The translations under genes were made by a program, and so were the position numbers. Below the pieces are notes generated by a model. It saw only the letters and a program-made list of their open reading frames with translations. It was not told the origin of the DNA and searched no databases. From contig NZ_AIDW01000028.1 in assembly GCF_000251145.1 (NCBI RefSeq), positions 48,739 through 112,738 of the forward strand: DNA of 64,000 nt, in the 5' to 3' direction. Source of the stretch: Sphingomonas sp. PAMC 26621. GTDB taxonomy: Bacteria > Pseudomonadota > Alphaproteobacteria > Sphingomonadales > Sphingomonadaceae. Positions 52,473 through 60,371 of this stretch are shown here, piece by piece (within the stretch, counting starts at the first letter, position 1; each line of letters starts with the position of its first letter).

Positions 52473-53366
52473 TTAGTCGCGGTCGCGATAGAAGTCTTGC
52501 ACCACGTCCCAGCCCTCCTGCGCGGTCTCGACGAAGGTGAAGATCGACAGGTCCTTGGCGCTGACGACACCTTCCTCGACCAGCGCGTCGAAATTGACGA
52601 CGCGGTTCCAGAATTCGCGACCGTAGAGCAGCACCGGGATCGGCGCGATCTTGCCGGTCTGGATCAGCGTCAGCAGCTCGAACAGTTCGTCGAACGTGCC
52701 GAACCCGCCCGGGAACGCTGCCAGCGCGCGCGCGTGGAGCAGGAAGTGCATCTTGCGCAGCGCAAAATAGTGGAACTGCATCGACAGCGACGGGGTGACA
52801 TAGGGATTGGGCGCCTGCTCATGCGGGAGCACGATGTTGAGCCCGATCGATTCATGGCCGACATCCGCCGCGCCGCGATTGGCGGCTTCCATGATCGACG
52901 GCCCGCCGCCCGAGCAGACGACGAAGTGGCGCTTGCCCTCGGTATCGACCGGGAAGCCGCTCGCAAGCTGCCCCAGCTCGCGCGCGACGTCGTAATATCT
53001 GGACTTGGCGACGAGATTCTCGGCGATGCGGATCGCCTGCTCGCGGTCGCCCTCGGCGGCGTGCGCGAGGTCGAGCAAAGCCTGCGCCTTGGCGGGCTCG
53101 GGGATGCGCGCGGAGCCGTACATCACGAAGGTCGAGGCGATGTTCGCCTCGTCCATGATCAGCTGGGGCTTGAGCAGTTCGAGCTGGAAGCGGATCGGGC
53201 GGAGATCCTCGCGCAGCAGGAAATCCATGTCCTGGAAGGCGAGGCGATACGCCGGGGTTTCGGTCTGGGGGGTGCTGACACCGGTCTTGGCCTGTTCGGC
53301 ATCGGTACGGGCGGCGGGGAATACGCGCGAAGGAACGTGCGTGTCGTGCTTGGGGGACTGGCTCAT
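52473..53366 (-). CDS. LOG-family (TIGR00730) nucleotide phosphoribohydrolase-like protein
   Basis: A 297-residue Rossmann-fold protein of the LOG/YgdH family; small members release bases from nucleotide monophosphates and make cytokinin. Motifs VCSGGGPSIMEAANRGA (substrate loop) and FPGGFGTFDELFE (PGGxGTxxE) are complete. It carries an N-terminal extension of about 100 residues (RLAFQDMDFLLREDL ... FQLELLKPQL) typical of the longer bacterial type. ATG 53366 was chosen as the family start. It is divergent from nothing close; the extensin-like gene follows upstream on the same strand 52 bases away. Confidence 0.9.
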   Translation of the reverse strand: MSQSPKHDTHVPSRVFPAARTDAEQAKTGVSTPQTETPAYRLAFQDMDFLLREDLRPIRFQLELLKPQLIMDEANIASTFVMYGSARIPEPAKAQALLDLAHAAEGDREQAIRIAENLVAKSRYYDVARELGQLASGFPVDTEGKRHFVVCSGGGPSIMEAANRGAADVGHESIGLNIVLPHEQAPNPYVTPSLSMQFHYFALRKMHFLLHARALAAFPGGFGTFDELFELLTLIQTGKIAPIPVLLYGREFWNRVVNFDALVEEGVVSAKDLSIFTFVETAQEGWDVVQDFYRDRD

Positions 53367-53418
53367 CCGCGCCAGATAGGCGTTTCGGCGGCGGATTTGA
53401 AGGCGGGACGTGCCCCCG

Positions 53419-54093
53419 TCACCGGCAGAACCCCGCCCGATCATCCTCGATATGCAGGTGGTTGTAATGGACCGCATTGTAGTCCGGGCTCAGCACCGTC
53501 CCGAACCGCCGGCACGCCGACGCGCGGATCGTCCGCAGGAAGGCGCGGATATTGGGGTCGGGGTTGTTCCACCCGCCCTGGATCGTGATCCGCCGCCCGT
53601 CCTGTAGAACGAAGCCCGCGACATCGACCGCATTGGCGGTGGCATGCCCCGAGCGCCGCCCGGCATAGGCCGGCTTGGTGCCGACGACGTTGCGGCAGGC
53701 ATAGGTCCCCATGCTCTCGATCCGCACCAGGTCGCTCCCAAGCATCTGGTGCGCCGCGGGAACGACCGCATGCTCGACCCAGCCCGAGAAGCTGCGAGCG
53801 AGGCCGCAGCGCATTGCGCGGAGATTGGTGACGGGGATCCCGATGTCGAGCAACTGCAGCGCGCCGACGATCTGGCACCCGCCGCCGAAATCGCGGTCGG
53901 GAAGCGGGGAATAGCGCACATCCTCGCGCGACAGGTCGGCGTAGCAGGCCTTGGTCTCGCGGCTGGTCGGCAGGTTGAGCGTCACCGGCCGCGCCCCGGC
54001 GGGGCGCTGCGGCGGCTGCTTGTCGCGCCCGCCCCCCGATGCGCAGGCGGCGAGCAAGAGCGTCAGCAGAACGACGGAAAGGCTACGGACCAT
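53419..54093 (-). CDS. Extensin-like lipoprotein with LAS-type peptidase motif
   Basis: A 224-residue lipoprotein (lipobox LLLAAC) with the extensin-like C-terminal domain: YADLSREDVRYSPLPD, ALQLLDIGIPVTNLRAMRCG and the motifs SGHATANAVDVAGF and HYNHLHIED. The H-x6-D ... H-x-H pattern is that of LAS metallopeptidases, so a zinc peptidase acting on peptidoglycan is plausible. Cys residues (KACYAD, GGCQ, RCG, YACR, SACRR, GFC) likely form disulfides. The gene is monocistronic or joined to LOG downstream. Confidence 0.85.
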   Translation of the reverse strand: MVRSLSVVLLTLLLAACASGGGRDKQPPQRPAGARPVTLNLPTSRETKACYADLSREDVRYSPLPDRDFGGGCQIVGALQLLDIGIPVTNLRAMRCGLARSFSGWVEHAVVPAAHQMLGSDLVRIESMGTYACRNVVGTKPAYAGRRSGHATANAVDVAGFVLQDGRRITIQGGWNNPDPNIRAFLRTIRASACRRFGTVLSPDYNAVHYNHLHIEDDRAGFCR

Positions 54094-54127
54094 GCGGGCC
54101 TGTTAGCGCGATTGCGTGCCCGAACCG

Positions 54128-54754
54128 CTACTCAAAAACGCGGCGGTCGACGAGCCCGCGCTGATTTGCGCCGAGTCGCCGGATCAGGACGATCAGCGAC
54201 ACCGCCATCGGCACGTCGACCGCGATGATGTCGAGCCATCCACCGACCGCGATATCCTGAATCGTCTTGGCATTGGCGGTCAGCCGATAGTTCACGTTTC
54301 CGAGCACCGAGCTGGTCAACCACAGACCCCACCAAATGCGCAGGGTTAGCGGCACGGGGACGGTGTGGAGTGCGCCGGGAGCGATGCTCGCCTGCCACGT
54401 CTCCCGCATCGCCCGATACGGCTTGAACAGGTTCATCACGGGCACGAAAAAGAAGCCGACGCTCCAGCGCGGAGAGATCGTCAGGTCATCCGATACCGCA
54501 TGCGCATTGGCGCTTGCCCGGTAGATCCAGAGCCCGACGCAAACAGCGGACAGAACGAAAGCGGCCAAGGCGATGATGGCGACAACCGACGTATAGCGTT
54601 CCACGGCGTCCAGTGCCGCCGTCGACCAGATTGCGCCGGTGCCGCCCAAGCCCGCGACGAGCAATCCGCCGGACACCGCCACGGCAAAACTGGCGACCAG
54701 CCAGAAGACGATCGTATAGATCGCTGCGCTTTCGCGCGCCCTGATGTTCTGCAT
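54128..54754 (-). CDS. DUF4328-type membrane protein
   Basis: A 208-residue protein with four to five hydrophobic segments. The DUF4328 signature DDLTISPRWSVGFFFVPVMNLFKPYRAMRETWQAS is clear. The N-terminal helices are YTIVFWLVASFAVAVSGGLL and VVAIIALAAFVLSAVCVGLWIY. The function is unknown. The ATG at 54754 was chosen; an upstream in-frame start adds MRSLPGGNP. It is divergent from serC, whose leader lies between them. Confidence 0.82.
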   Translation of the reverse strand: MQNIRARESAAIYTIVFWLVASFAVAVSGGLLVAGLGGTGAIWSTAALDAVERYTSVVAIIALAAFVLSAVCVGLWIYRASANAHAVSDDLTISPRWSVGFFFVPVMNLFKPYRAMRETWQASIAPGALHTVPVPLTLRIWWGLWLTSSVLGNVNYRLTANAKTIQDIAVGGWLDIIAVDVPMAVSLIVLIRRLGANQRGLVDRRVFE

Positions 54755-54856
54755 GGGATTACCCCCCGGTAAGGATCGCATCCTGAACGATCGTTGCGCG
54801 CGTGTCGACCGAAACGACTTGACGTTGCGCGGCAGACCTCTAGGAGCGGCGACGGG

Positions 54857-54902
54857 CCACGCGGTCCCAACGCCGCGCGTGCTCTCTGTAAGGAGAGACT
54901 AC
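54857..54902 (+). promoter_or_regulatory. serC-type leader RNA motif
   Basis: Two adjacent hairpins precede serC: CCACGCGG-TCCCAACG-CCGCGCGTG and CTCTCT-GTAA-GGAGAG. The second stem contains the Shine-Dalgarno GGAG, five to seven bases before ATG. Sequence and layout match the serC RNA motif described upstream of serine-biosynthesis genes in alphaproteobacteria, a putative cis-regulatory element. Confidence 0.75.
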
Positions 54903-56036
54903 ATGACTGAACTGCCTGCGCGTCCTGCGCACCTGCCTGCACGCCCGTATTTTTCCTCGGGCCCGTGCGCCAAGCCTCCGGGCTGGTCCGCCGCCAATCT
55001 CGCGACCGACTCGCTGGGGCGCTCGCACCGCTCGAAGATCGGCAAGACGCGGCTGCAATATTCCATCGACCTGATGCGCGAGCTGCTGAAGCTCCCCGAT
55101 ACGCATCGCATCGGGATCGTCCCCGGCTCCGACACCGGCGCCTACGAAATGGCGATGTGGACGATGCTGGGTGCCAAGCCCGTAACCGCGCTCGCCTGGG
55201 AAAGCTTCGGCGAAGGCTGGGTCACCGACGCGGTCAAGCAGCTCAAGATCGATCCCACCGTCGTACGCGCCGATTATGGCCAGATGCCCGATTTGGGCGC
55301 GGTCGACTGGTCGAATGACGTGCTGTTCACCTGGAACGGCACCACCTCGGGCGTCCGCGTCCCCAACGCCGACTGGATCCCCGCCGACCGCGAGGGGCTT
55401 TCCTTCGCGGACGCGACCAGCGCGGTGTTCGCCTATGACATCGACTGGGACAAGATCGACGTCGCGACCTTCTCCTGGCAGAAAGTGCTCGGCGGCGAAG
55501 GCGGGCACGGCGTGCTGATCCTGGGGCCCCGCGCCGTTGAGCGCCTCGAAAGCTATACGCCTGCCTGGCCGCTGCCAAAGGTGTTCCGCCTCGTGTCCAA
55601 GGGAAAGCTGACCGAAGGCGTGTTCAAGGGCGAGACGATCAACACGCCCTCGATGCTCGCGGTCGAGGACTGTATCGCAGCACTCGAATGGGCGAAGACG
55701 GTCGGCGGCGCGGACGGGCTGATCGCGCGCAGCGACGCCAATGCGGCGGCACTCGACCAGATCGTCGCGGACCGGCCGTGGCTCGGGCATCTCGCCGTGG
55801 ACGAAGCGACGCGCTCGAAGACCAGCGTCTGCCTGACGGTCGAGGGTGCGGACGAGGCGTTCATCAAGGCGTTCGCCGGGCTGCTCGAGAAGGAAAAAGC
55901 GGCGTATGACATCGCGGGCTACCGCGATGCACCGCCGGGCCTGCGCATCTGGTGCGGCGCGACCGTCGACACTGCCGACATCGTCGCGCTCGGGCCGTGG
56001 CTCGACTGGGCCTATGCGAGCGTGAAGGCCGCGTAA
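54903..56036 (+). CDS. serC: Phosphoserine aminotransferase SerC
   Basis: SerC converts 3-phosphohydroxypyruvate and glutamate to phosphoserine (serine synthesis) and also acts in pyridoxal phosphate synthesis. The 377-residue PLP enzyme has the alphaproteobacterial N-terminus (RPYFSSGPCAKPPGW), LFTWNGTTSGVRVPN and the Schiff-base Lys in FSWQKVLGGEGGHGVLIL. Length is normal for this subtype. The start at 54903 follows a structured leader that holds the ribosome binding site. serA follows on the same strand after a repeat-filled gap of 136 bases. Confidence 0.97.
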   Translation: MTELPARPAHLPARPYFSSGPCAKPPGWSAANLATDSLGRSHRSKIGKTRLQYSIDLMRELLKLPDTHRIGIVPGSDTGAYEMAMWTMLGAKPVTALAWESFGEGWVTDAVKQLKIDPTVVRADYGQMPDLGAVDWSNDVLFTWNGTTSGVRVPNADWIPADREGLSFADATSAVFAYDIDWDKIDVATFSWQKVLGGEGGHGVLILGPRAVERLESYTPAWPLPKVFRLVSKGKLTEGVFKGETINTPSMLAVEDCIAALEWAKTVGGADGLIARSDANAAALDQIVADRPWLGHLAVDEATRSKTSVCLTVEGADEAFIKAFAGLLEKEKAAYDIAGYRDAPPGLRIWCGATVDTADIVALGPWLDWAYASVKAA

Positions 56037-56041
56037 CCGCG

Positions 56042-56160
56042 TCTCCCTCTCCCCGCTTGCGGGGAGAGGGCCGGGGAGAGGGGCAGTCCAGCACGCCACC
56101 TCTCCCGAATTTTCCACTTCCCCTCTCCCCGACCCTCTCCCCTGAAGGGGAGAGGGAGCA
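56042..56160. repeat. Tandem family A palindromic repeats between serC and serA
   Basis: CTCCCTCTCCCCGCTTGCGG with GGAGAGGGCCGGGGAGAGGG, and then CCCTCTCCCCGACCCTCTCC with CCTGAAGGGGAGAGGGAG, form a pair of hairpins in opposite arrangement. The purine-rich right end runs into the serA ribosome binding site (GAAGGA). Confidence 0.85.
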
Positions 56161-56172
56161 GAAGGAAAAATC

Positions 56173-57750
56173 ATGCCAAAAGTCCTCATTTCCGACAAAA
56201 TGGACCCCAAAGCCGCGCAGATCTTCCGCGAGCGCGGCGTCGAAGTCGACGAGATTACCGGCAAGACCCCGGAAGAAGTCATCGCGATCATCGGCCAATA
56301 TGACGGCCTCGCGATCCGCAGCTCGACCAAGGTGACCAAGGCGATCCTTGCCGCCGCGACCAACCTCAAGGTCATCGGCCGCGCCGGGATCGGCGTCGAC
56401 AATGTCGATATCCCCGCTGCGTCGGCGCAGGGCGTCGTCGTGATGAACACGCCGTTCGGCAATTCGATCACCACCGCCGAGCACGCCATCGCGCTGATGT
56501 TCGCACTCGCGCGCCAGCTTCCCGAAGCGGATGCCAGCACGCAGGCCGGCAAGTGGGAGAAGAACCGCTTCATGGGGGTCGAGCTGACCGCCAAGACGCT
56601 CGGCCTGATCGGTGCGGGCAACATCGGCGGGATCGTCGCGGATCGCGCGCTCGGCCTGCGGATGAAGGTCGTCGCTTATGATCCGTTCCTTTCGCCCGAA
56701 CGCGCGGTCGAACTCGGCGTGGAAAAGGTCGAGCTCGACGATCTGCTCGCGCGCGCCGACTTCATCACGCTCCACACCCCGCTCACCGACCAGACGCGCA
56801 ACATCCTGTCGGCCGAGAATCTCGCCAAGACCAAGAAGGGCGTGCGCATCATCAACTGCGCGCGCGGCGGCCTGATCGACGAGGCGGCGCTCAAGGCCGG
56901 GCTCGATTCGGGCCATATCGGCGGTGCCGCGCTCGACGTGTTCGTGACCGAGCCCGCCAAGGACTCGCCGCTGTTCGGCACGCCCAACTTCGTCTCGACG
57001 CCACATCTCGGTGCCTCGACCGACGAAGCACAGGTCAATGTCGCGATCCAGGTCGCCGAGCAGATGTCGGATTATCTGATGTCGGGCGGGATCACCAACG
57101 CGCTCAACGTGCCGTCGCTCTCGGCCGAGGAAGCGCCGCGCCTCAAGCCGTACATGGCGCTCGCCGAGAAGCTCGGCTCGCTGGTCGGCCAGCTGACGCA
57201 CGGCGCAATCGCGCGGATCTCGATCCATAGCGAAGGTGCTGCGGCCGAGCTCAACCAGAAGCCGATGGTGTCGGCGGTGCTGGCGGGGTTCCTGCGGACG
57301 CAGACCGACACGGTCAACATGGTCAACGCGCCGTTGCTCGCCAAGGAGCGCGGGATGGAAGTCCGCGAAGTCCGCACCGAGCGCGAGGGCGATTACCACA
57401 CGCTGCTGCGCGTCTCGGTCAAGACCGATGCGGGCGAGCGCTCGGTCGCGGGGACGCTGTTCGGCGATGCCGCGCCGCGGCTCGTCGAGCTGTTCGGGAT
57501 CAAGGTCGAGGCCGATCTCGCCGGGCACATGCTGTATGTCGTCAACGAGGATGCGCCGGGGTTCATCGGTCGGCTGGGGACGTTGCTCGGTACGGGCGGG
57601 GTCAACATCGGGACGTTCCACCTTGGTCGCCGCTCGGCGGGTGGCGAGGCGGTGCTGCTGCTGTCGATCGACGAGGCGCTCACGCCGGAGCTGCTCGCGC
57701 AGGTCCGCGCGCTGCCGGGCGTCGTGACCGCGATGGGTCTGGCGTTCTAA
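56173..57750 (+). CDS. serA: D-3-phosphoglycerate dehydrogenase SerA
   Basis: SerA makes 3-phosphohydroxypyruvate, the first step of serine synthesis. The 525-residue protein is the long form: substrate domain (DKMDPKAAQIFRERGVEVDE), NAD-binding GLIGAGNIGGIVADRALGL, catalytic His in NFVSTPHLGAST with the Arg of NCARGGLIDE and a Glu in VTEPA. The intervening domain (about 320-450) and C-terminal ACT domain (LYVVNEDAPGFIGRLGTLLG, FHLGRRSAGGEAVLLLSIDE) imply serine feedback. It lies downstream of serC. The ATG is preceded by GAAGGAAAAATC, partly from the repeat. Confidence 0.97.
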   Translation: MPKVLISDKMDPKAAQIFRERGVEVDEITGKTPEEVIAIIGQYDGLAIRSSTKVTKAILAAATNLKVIGRAGIGVDNVDIPAASAQGVVVMNTPFGNSITTAEHAIALMFALARQLPEADASTQAGKWEKNRFMGVELTAKTLGLIGAGNIGGIVADRALGLRMKVVAYDPFLSPERAVELGVEKVELDDLLARADFITLHTPLTDQTRNILSAENLAKTKKGVRIINCARGGLIDEAALKAGLDSGHIGGAALDVFVTEPAKDSPLFGTPNFVSTPHLGASTDEAQVNVAIQVAEQMSDYLMSGGITNALNVPSLSAEEAPRLKPYMALAEKLGSLVGQLTHGAIARISIHSEGAAAELNQKPMVSAVLAGFLRTQTDTVNMVNAPLLAKERGMEVREVRTEREGDYHTLLRVSVKTDAGERSVAGTLFGDAAPRLVELFGIKVEADLAGHMLYVVNEDAPGFIGRLGTLLGTGGVNIGTFHLGRRSAGGEAVLLLSIDEALTPELLAQVRALPGVVTAMGLAF

Positions 57751-57771
57751 GCGACCGCGAGTAGGCTCCTC

Positions 57772-57815
57772 TTCTCCCTCTCCCCCTTGGGGAGAGGGCC
57801 GGGGAGAGGGGCCGC
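57772..57815. repeat. Family A repeat overlapping the DUF559 gene start
   Basis: TTCTCCCTCTCCCCCTTGGG followed by GAGAGGGCCGGGGAGAGGGG. It matches the hrpB insertion at 40 of 44 bases and is co-directional with it. It lies at the 5' edge of the DUF559 nuclease gene. Confidence 0.85.
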
Positions 57816-58209
57816 GCCACAAACCGACAAGTTGTTGCTAGCGCATGCCAAACACATGCGCAGCAACCCCACCCCCGCCGAAGCGCGCCTCTGGTACAAC
57901 CTCCGCGCCAAACGATTCGCGGCGGTCAAGTTCACCCATCAGGTCGTGATCGGCCCGTTCATCGCCGACTTCGTCGCGCGTTCCCGAAAATTCGTGATCG
58001 AGCTTGACGGCGACACCCACGCCGACGACGAGAGCGCCGACGCCCGCCGCACCGCGTGGCTCGAACGACAAGGGTATCGCGTGATCCGCTTCGACAACGC
58101 CGACGTTATGGGAAATCTCGACGGCGTGCTCGGGACGATCAGCGCTGCGCTTGCGTCTGCCCCTCTCCCCGACCCTCTCCCCGCAGGGGAGAGGGAGAAG
58201 GACATTTGA
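57787..58209 (+). CDS. DUF559 (Vsr-like PD-(D/E)xK) endonuclease-domain protein
   Basis: A protein of up to 140 residues with the DUF559 domain: MRSNPTPAEARLWYNLRAKRF, KFTHQVVIGPFIADFVAR and VIELDGDTHADD. The Asp of IADF and E-x-D-G are the PD-(D/E)xK catalytic pattern shared with Vsr and restriction-like nucleases. QGYRVIRFDNADVM completes the domain. Function is not established. The start is uncertain: TTG 57787 lies inside a repeat, several TTG codons near 57832 and the ATG at 57856 are alternatives, of which the latter cuts the first helix. The C-terminal tail PLPDPLPAGEREK is encoded by another repeat copy. The stop overlaps the hisZ ATG. Confidence 0.72.
   Translation: MGRGPGRGAAPQTDKLLLAHAKHMRSNPTPAEARLWYNLRAKRFAAVKFTHQVVIGPFIADFVARSRKFVIELDGDTHADDESADARRTAWLERQGYRVIRFDNADVMGNLDGVLGTISAALASAPLPDPLPAGEREKDI
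58160..58201. repeat. Family A repeat at the DUF559 3' end
   Basis: CCCCTCTCCCCGACCCTCTC then CCCGCAGGGGAGAGGGAGAAGG. It encodes the last residues of the DUF559 protein and its purine-rich end provides the ribosome binding site of hisZ. Confidence 0.85.
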
Positions 58210-59314
58210 TGACCACCGCCCTCCTCCCGACCGGCTTCCGTGACCGGCTCCCCCCCTTCGCCGATGCCGCCGCCCGGCTCGAGGCCGCCGCGCTCGCCGC
58301 CGCCTACGCGTACGGCTACGAACGCGCCGACCCCGCGCTCGCTGAATTCGAGGCGGGCCTCGCCGGTCGCCTCAAGTCCGCGCGCGCGCAGGATGCGGTG
58401 CGCTTCGTCGATCCGGTCAGCCAGGCGACGCTCGCGATTCGCCCCGACATGACCGCGCAGATCGGCCGGATCGCCGCCACCCGCATGGCGCATCACCCGC
58501 GCCCGGTGCGGCTGTCCTATGCCGGCCCGGTGCTAAAACTCCGCGCCTCGCAACTCGCGCCCGAGCGCGAACTCCGCCAGATCGGGTGCGAGCTGATCGG
58601 GCTCGATACCGTGGCGGCGGCGCGCGAAGTGGTCGAGGTCGCGGTCGAGGCACTCGAGGCGGCGGGCGTTACCGACATCTCGATTGATTTCACGCTCCCC
58701 GACCTGATCGACGTGCTCGCAGGCGGGCCGTTCCCGATCGACGCGGCGCAGATCGACGCGCTCCGCGACCGGCTCGATGCGAAGGACGCGGGCGGGGTCG
58801 CGGGGATCGCGCCCGCCTATCTCCCGCTGATCGAGGCTGCCGGTCCGTTCGAGACCGCGCACGACCGGCTGTGCGCATTCGATGCGCGCGGCGCGCTGAC
58901 CTCGCGGCTCGATGCCTTGTGGAAGATCGCGGAAGGCCTCAAGAGCCGCGTCGCATTGACGCTCGACCCGACCGAGCGCCACGGTTCGAATATCAGAGCT
59001 GGCTCGGCTTCTCGATCTTCGCGGGCGGCGTGCGCGGCGAGATCGGGCGCGGCGGCACCTATACGATCATGCACGAAGGCGGCGCAGAAGAGACCGCGGT
59101 CGGCTTCTCGCTCTACGCCGATGCGATCGTCGCGGCGGGGCTCGCCGAGGTCGACCGGCGGCGGCTGTTCGTGCCGCTCGGCACCCCGCCCGAAACCGCG
59201 GCAGCGATGCGCGCGGCGGGCTGGGTCACGGTTGCGGCACTTGAGGCTGGCGATACGCCCGAGGCGCAGCTTTGCACGCACGTGCTCGCGGAAGGTGAAG
59301 CGCGCGCGGTCTAG
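58209..59314 (+). CDS. hisZ: HisZ, ATP phosphoribosyltransferase regulatory subunit (frameshifted here)
   Basis: HisZ is a class II aminoacyl-tRNA-synthetase-like protein that activates short-form HisG in the first step of histidine synthesis. The N-terminal part (LLPTGFRDRLPPFADAAARL, VRFVDPVSQATLAIRPDMTAQ, GPVLKLRASQL, ERELRQIGCELIGLD) is in one frame up to DPTERHG. The rest (EYQSWLGFSIFAGGVRGEIG, GRGGTYTIM) is in another. The switch reads CACGGTTCGAATATC; one more T gives HGFEYQSW and a 368-residue protein. No hisG is in the window. The repeat just upstream supplies AGGGAGAAGG as ribosome binding site. Confidence 0.92.
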
Positions 59315-59350
59315 CCGGCTTTGGGGGGGGGGCGGGACGCCCTCCCGACA

Positions 59351-59445
59351 ACCGTCATTCCCGCGAAGGCGGGAATCCATTGGCGCTGTCTCACGGCACC
59401 TTCCACCGTCCGCCAGTATGGATCCCCGCCTTCGCGAGGATGACG
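59351..59445. repeat. Dispersed inverted repeat (family D) after hisZ
   Basis: CCGTCATTCCCGCGAAGGCG with GGAATCCA, and the reverse arm TGGATCCCCGCCTTCGCGAG with GATGACGG, about 40 bases apart. This is a long imperfect inverted repeat between convergent genes. It resembles repeats found in many copies in proteobacterial genomes. Confidence 0.75.
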
Positions 59446-59470
59446 GAAAGTTGGGGTTGCCACTCCGGGC

Positions 59471-60151
59471 CTAACACGGACCCAACGCCAACGTGGCGGC
59501 ATGCTCGAGCGGCCCGCCGTCCCCCGCGGACACATAGAACCGCCCCTCCAGAATCGGTCCAAGGACCCTGGGCCGCGAAACGACCGTCCCGGTCACGCGG
59601 AGTGCGAGCAGGTCTCCGGTCCGGCGGCGCGTTATCGCCTCAAGCGCGGCGGCGGCGGTGGGCCGCAAGGTGATCGACAGATACCAGTCGCCTTCCTTCT
59701 CGCGGCGAACCACTTCGGCGCGAAGCACGCTCGCCCGACAGAGTTGCAAGGGTCCGAACCACGCACCGGAACGAAGGGCGATGGTTGCCTGCTCAAACGT
59801 CTGCTCGGCCCGCTGCAAGGCGACGTCGGCCTCCTGCAGCGCGGCGGATAGGTTGGTCATGGTACATGCCCTGCGGCGACGCGGCGGCGGGTCATGGAGC
59901 GCGTCCTCTTCGGATCGCGCCCAAATTTCGCCGATAGCCCGATTCAGTCTCATCGAGCGCTGCTCGCGCGTCGCGAGCGCTGCGTCGGCATCAAGGCGTG
60001 GATATCGGTCGAGGCATTCGCCAACAGCGTTCAGCGGGGCGTCGATGCCGTCCAGCGTGAACGCAAGCGCGCGCGGGATCTCTCGCCCGAGATCGCCATA
60101 CATCTCGCTCGTCGCGGCCCGCCCGGCAGCCAACAGGATCGCAAGCAGCAT
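59471..60151 (-). CDS. Hypothetical protein with a SecD P1-head-like region
   Basis: A 226-residue protein. A hydrophobic start (MLLAILLAAGRAATSEM) may be a signal. Residues about 40-110 are helical and charged. The C-terminal region (LSITLRPTAAAALEAITRRR, TGDLLALRVTGTVVSRPRVL, GPILEGRFYVSAGD) resembles the P1 head subdomain of SecD (pattern: helix with T, then G..LA, V.S.P.., I..G...I.AG). There are no SecD transmembrane parts. The role is unknown. ATG 60151 was chosen to give the signal-like start. It converges on hisZ and diverges from purA. Confidence 0.62.
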   Translation of the reverse strand: MLLAILLAAGRAATSEMYGDLGREIPRALAFTLDGIDAPLNAVGECLDRYPRLDADAALATREQRSMRLNRAIGEIWARSEEDALHDPPPRRRRACTMTNLSAALQEADVALQRAEQTFEQATIALRSGAWFGPLQLCRASVLRAEVVRREKEGDWYLSITLRPTAAAALEAITRRRTGDLLALRVTGTVVSRPRVLGPILEGRFYVSAGDGGPLEHAATLALGPC

Positions 60152-60371
60152 GTCGATGGGCCTCCCCCCGTCTGGTCTATATCGGAAAGCCTCCCCCGTT
60201 ACCCCGGTGAAGACCGGGGGCGGCCCGGTTTTGTGCTGGTCGCCGGTCCGCCTGCATCGGGGCGGCCCCGGCCTCCGCTTGGGAGACGGCGCAGACGCAA
60301 TAGGCATGGACCCCCCGCCCCCCGCGCATTAGGGCTGCACGCTTTGTCACAGACGATGTGTGGAACAGACC

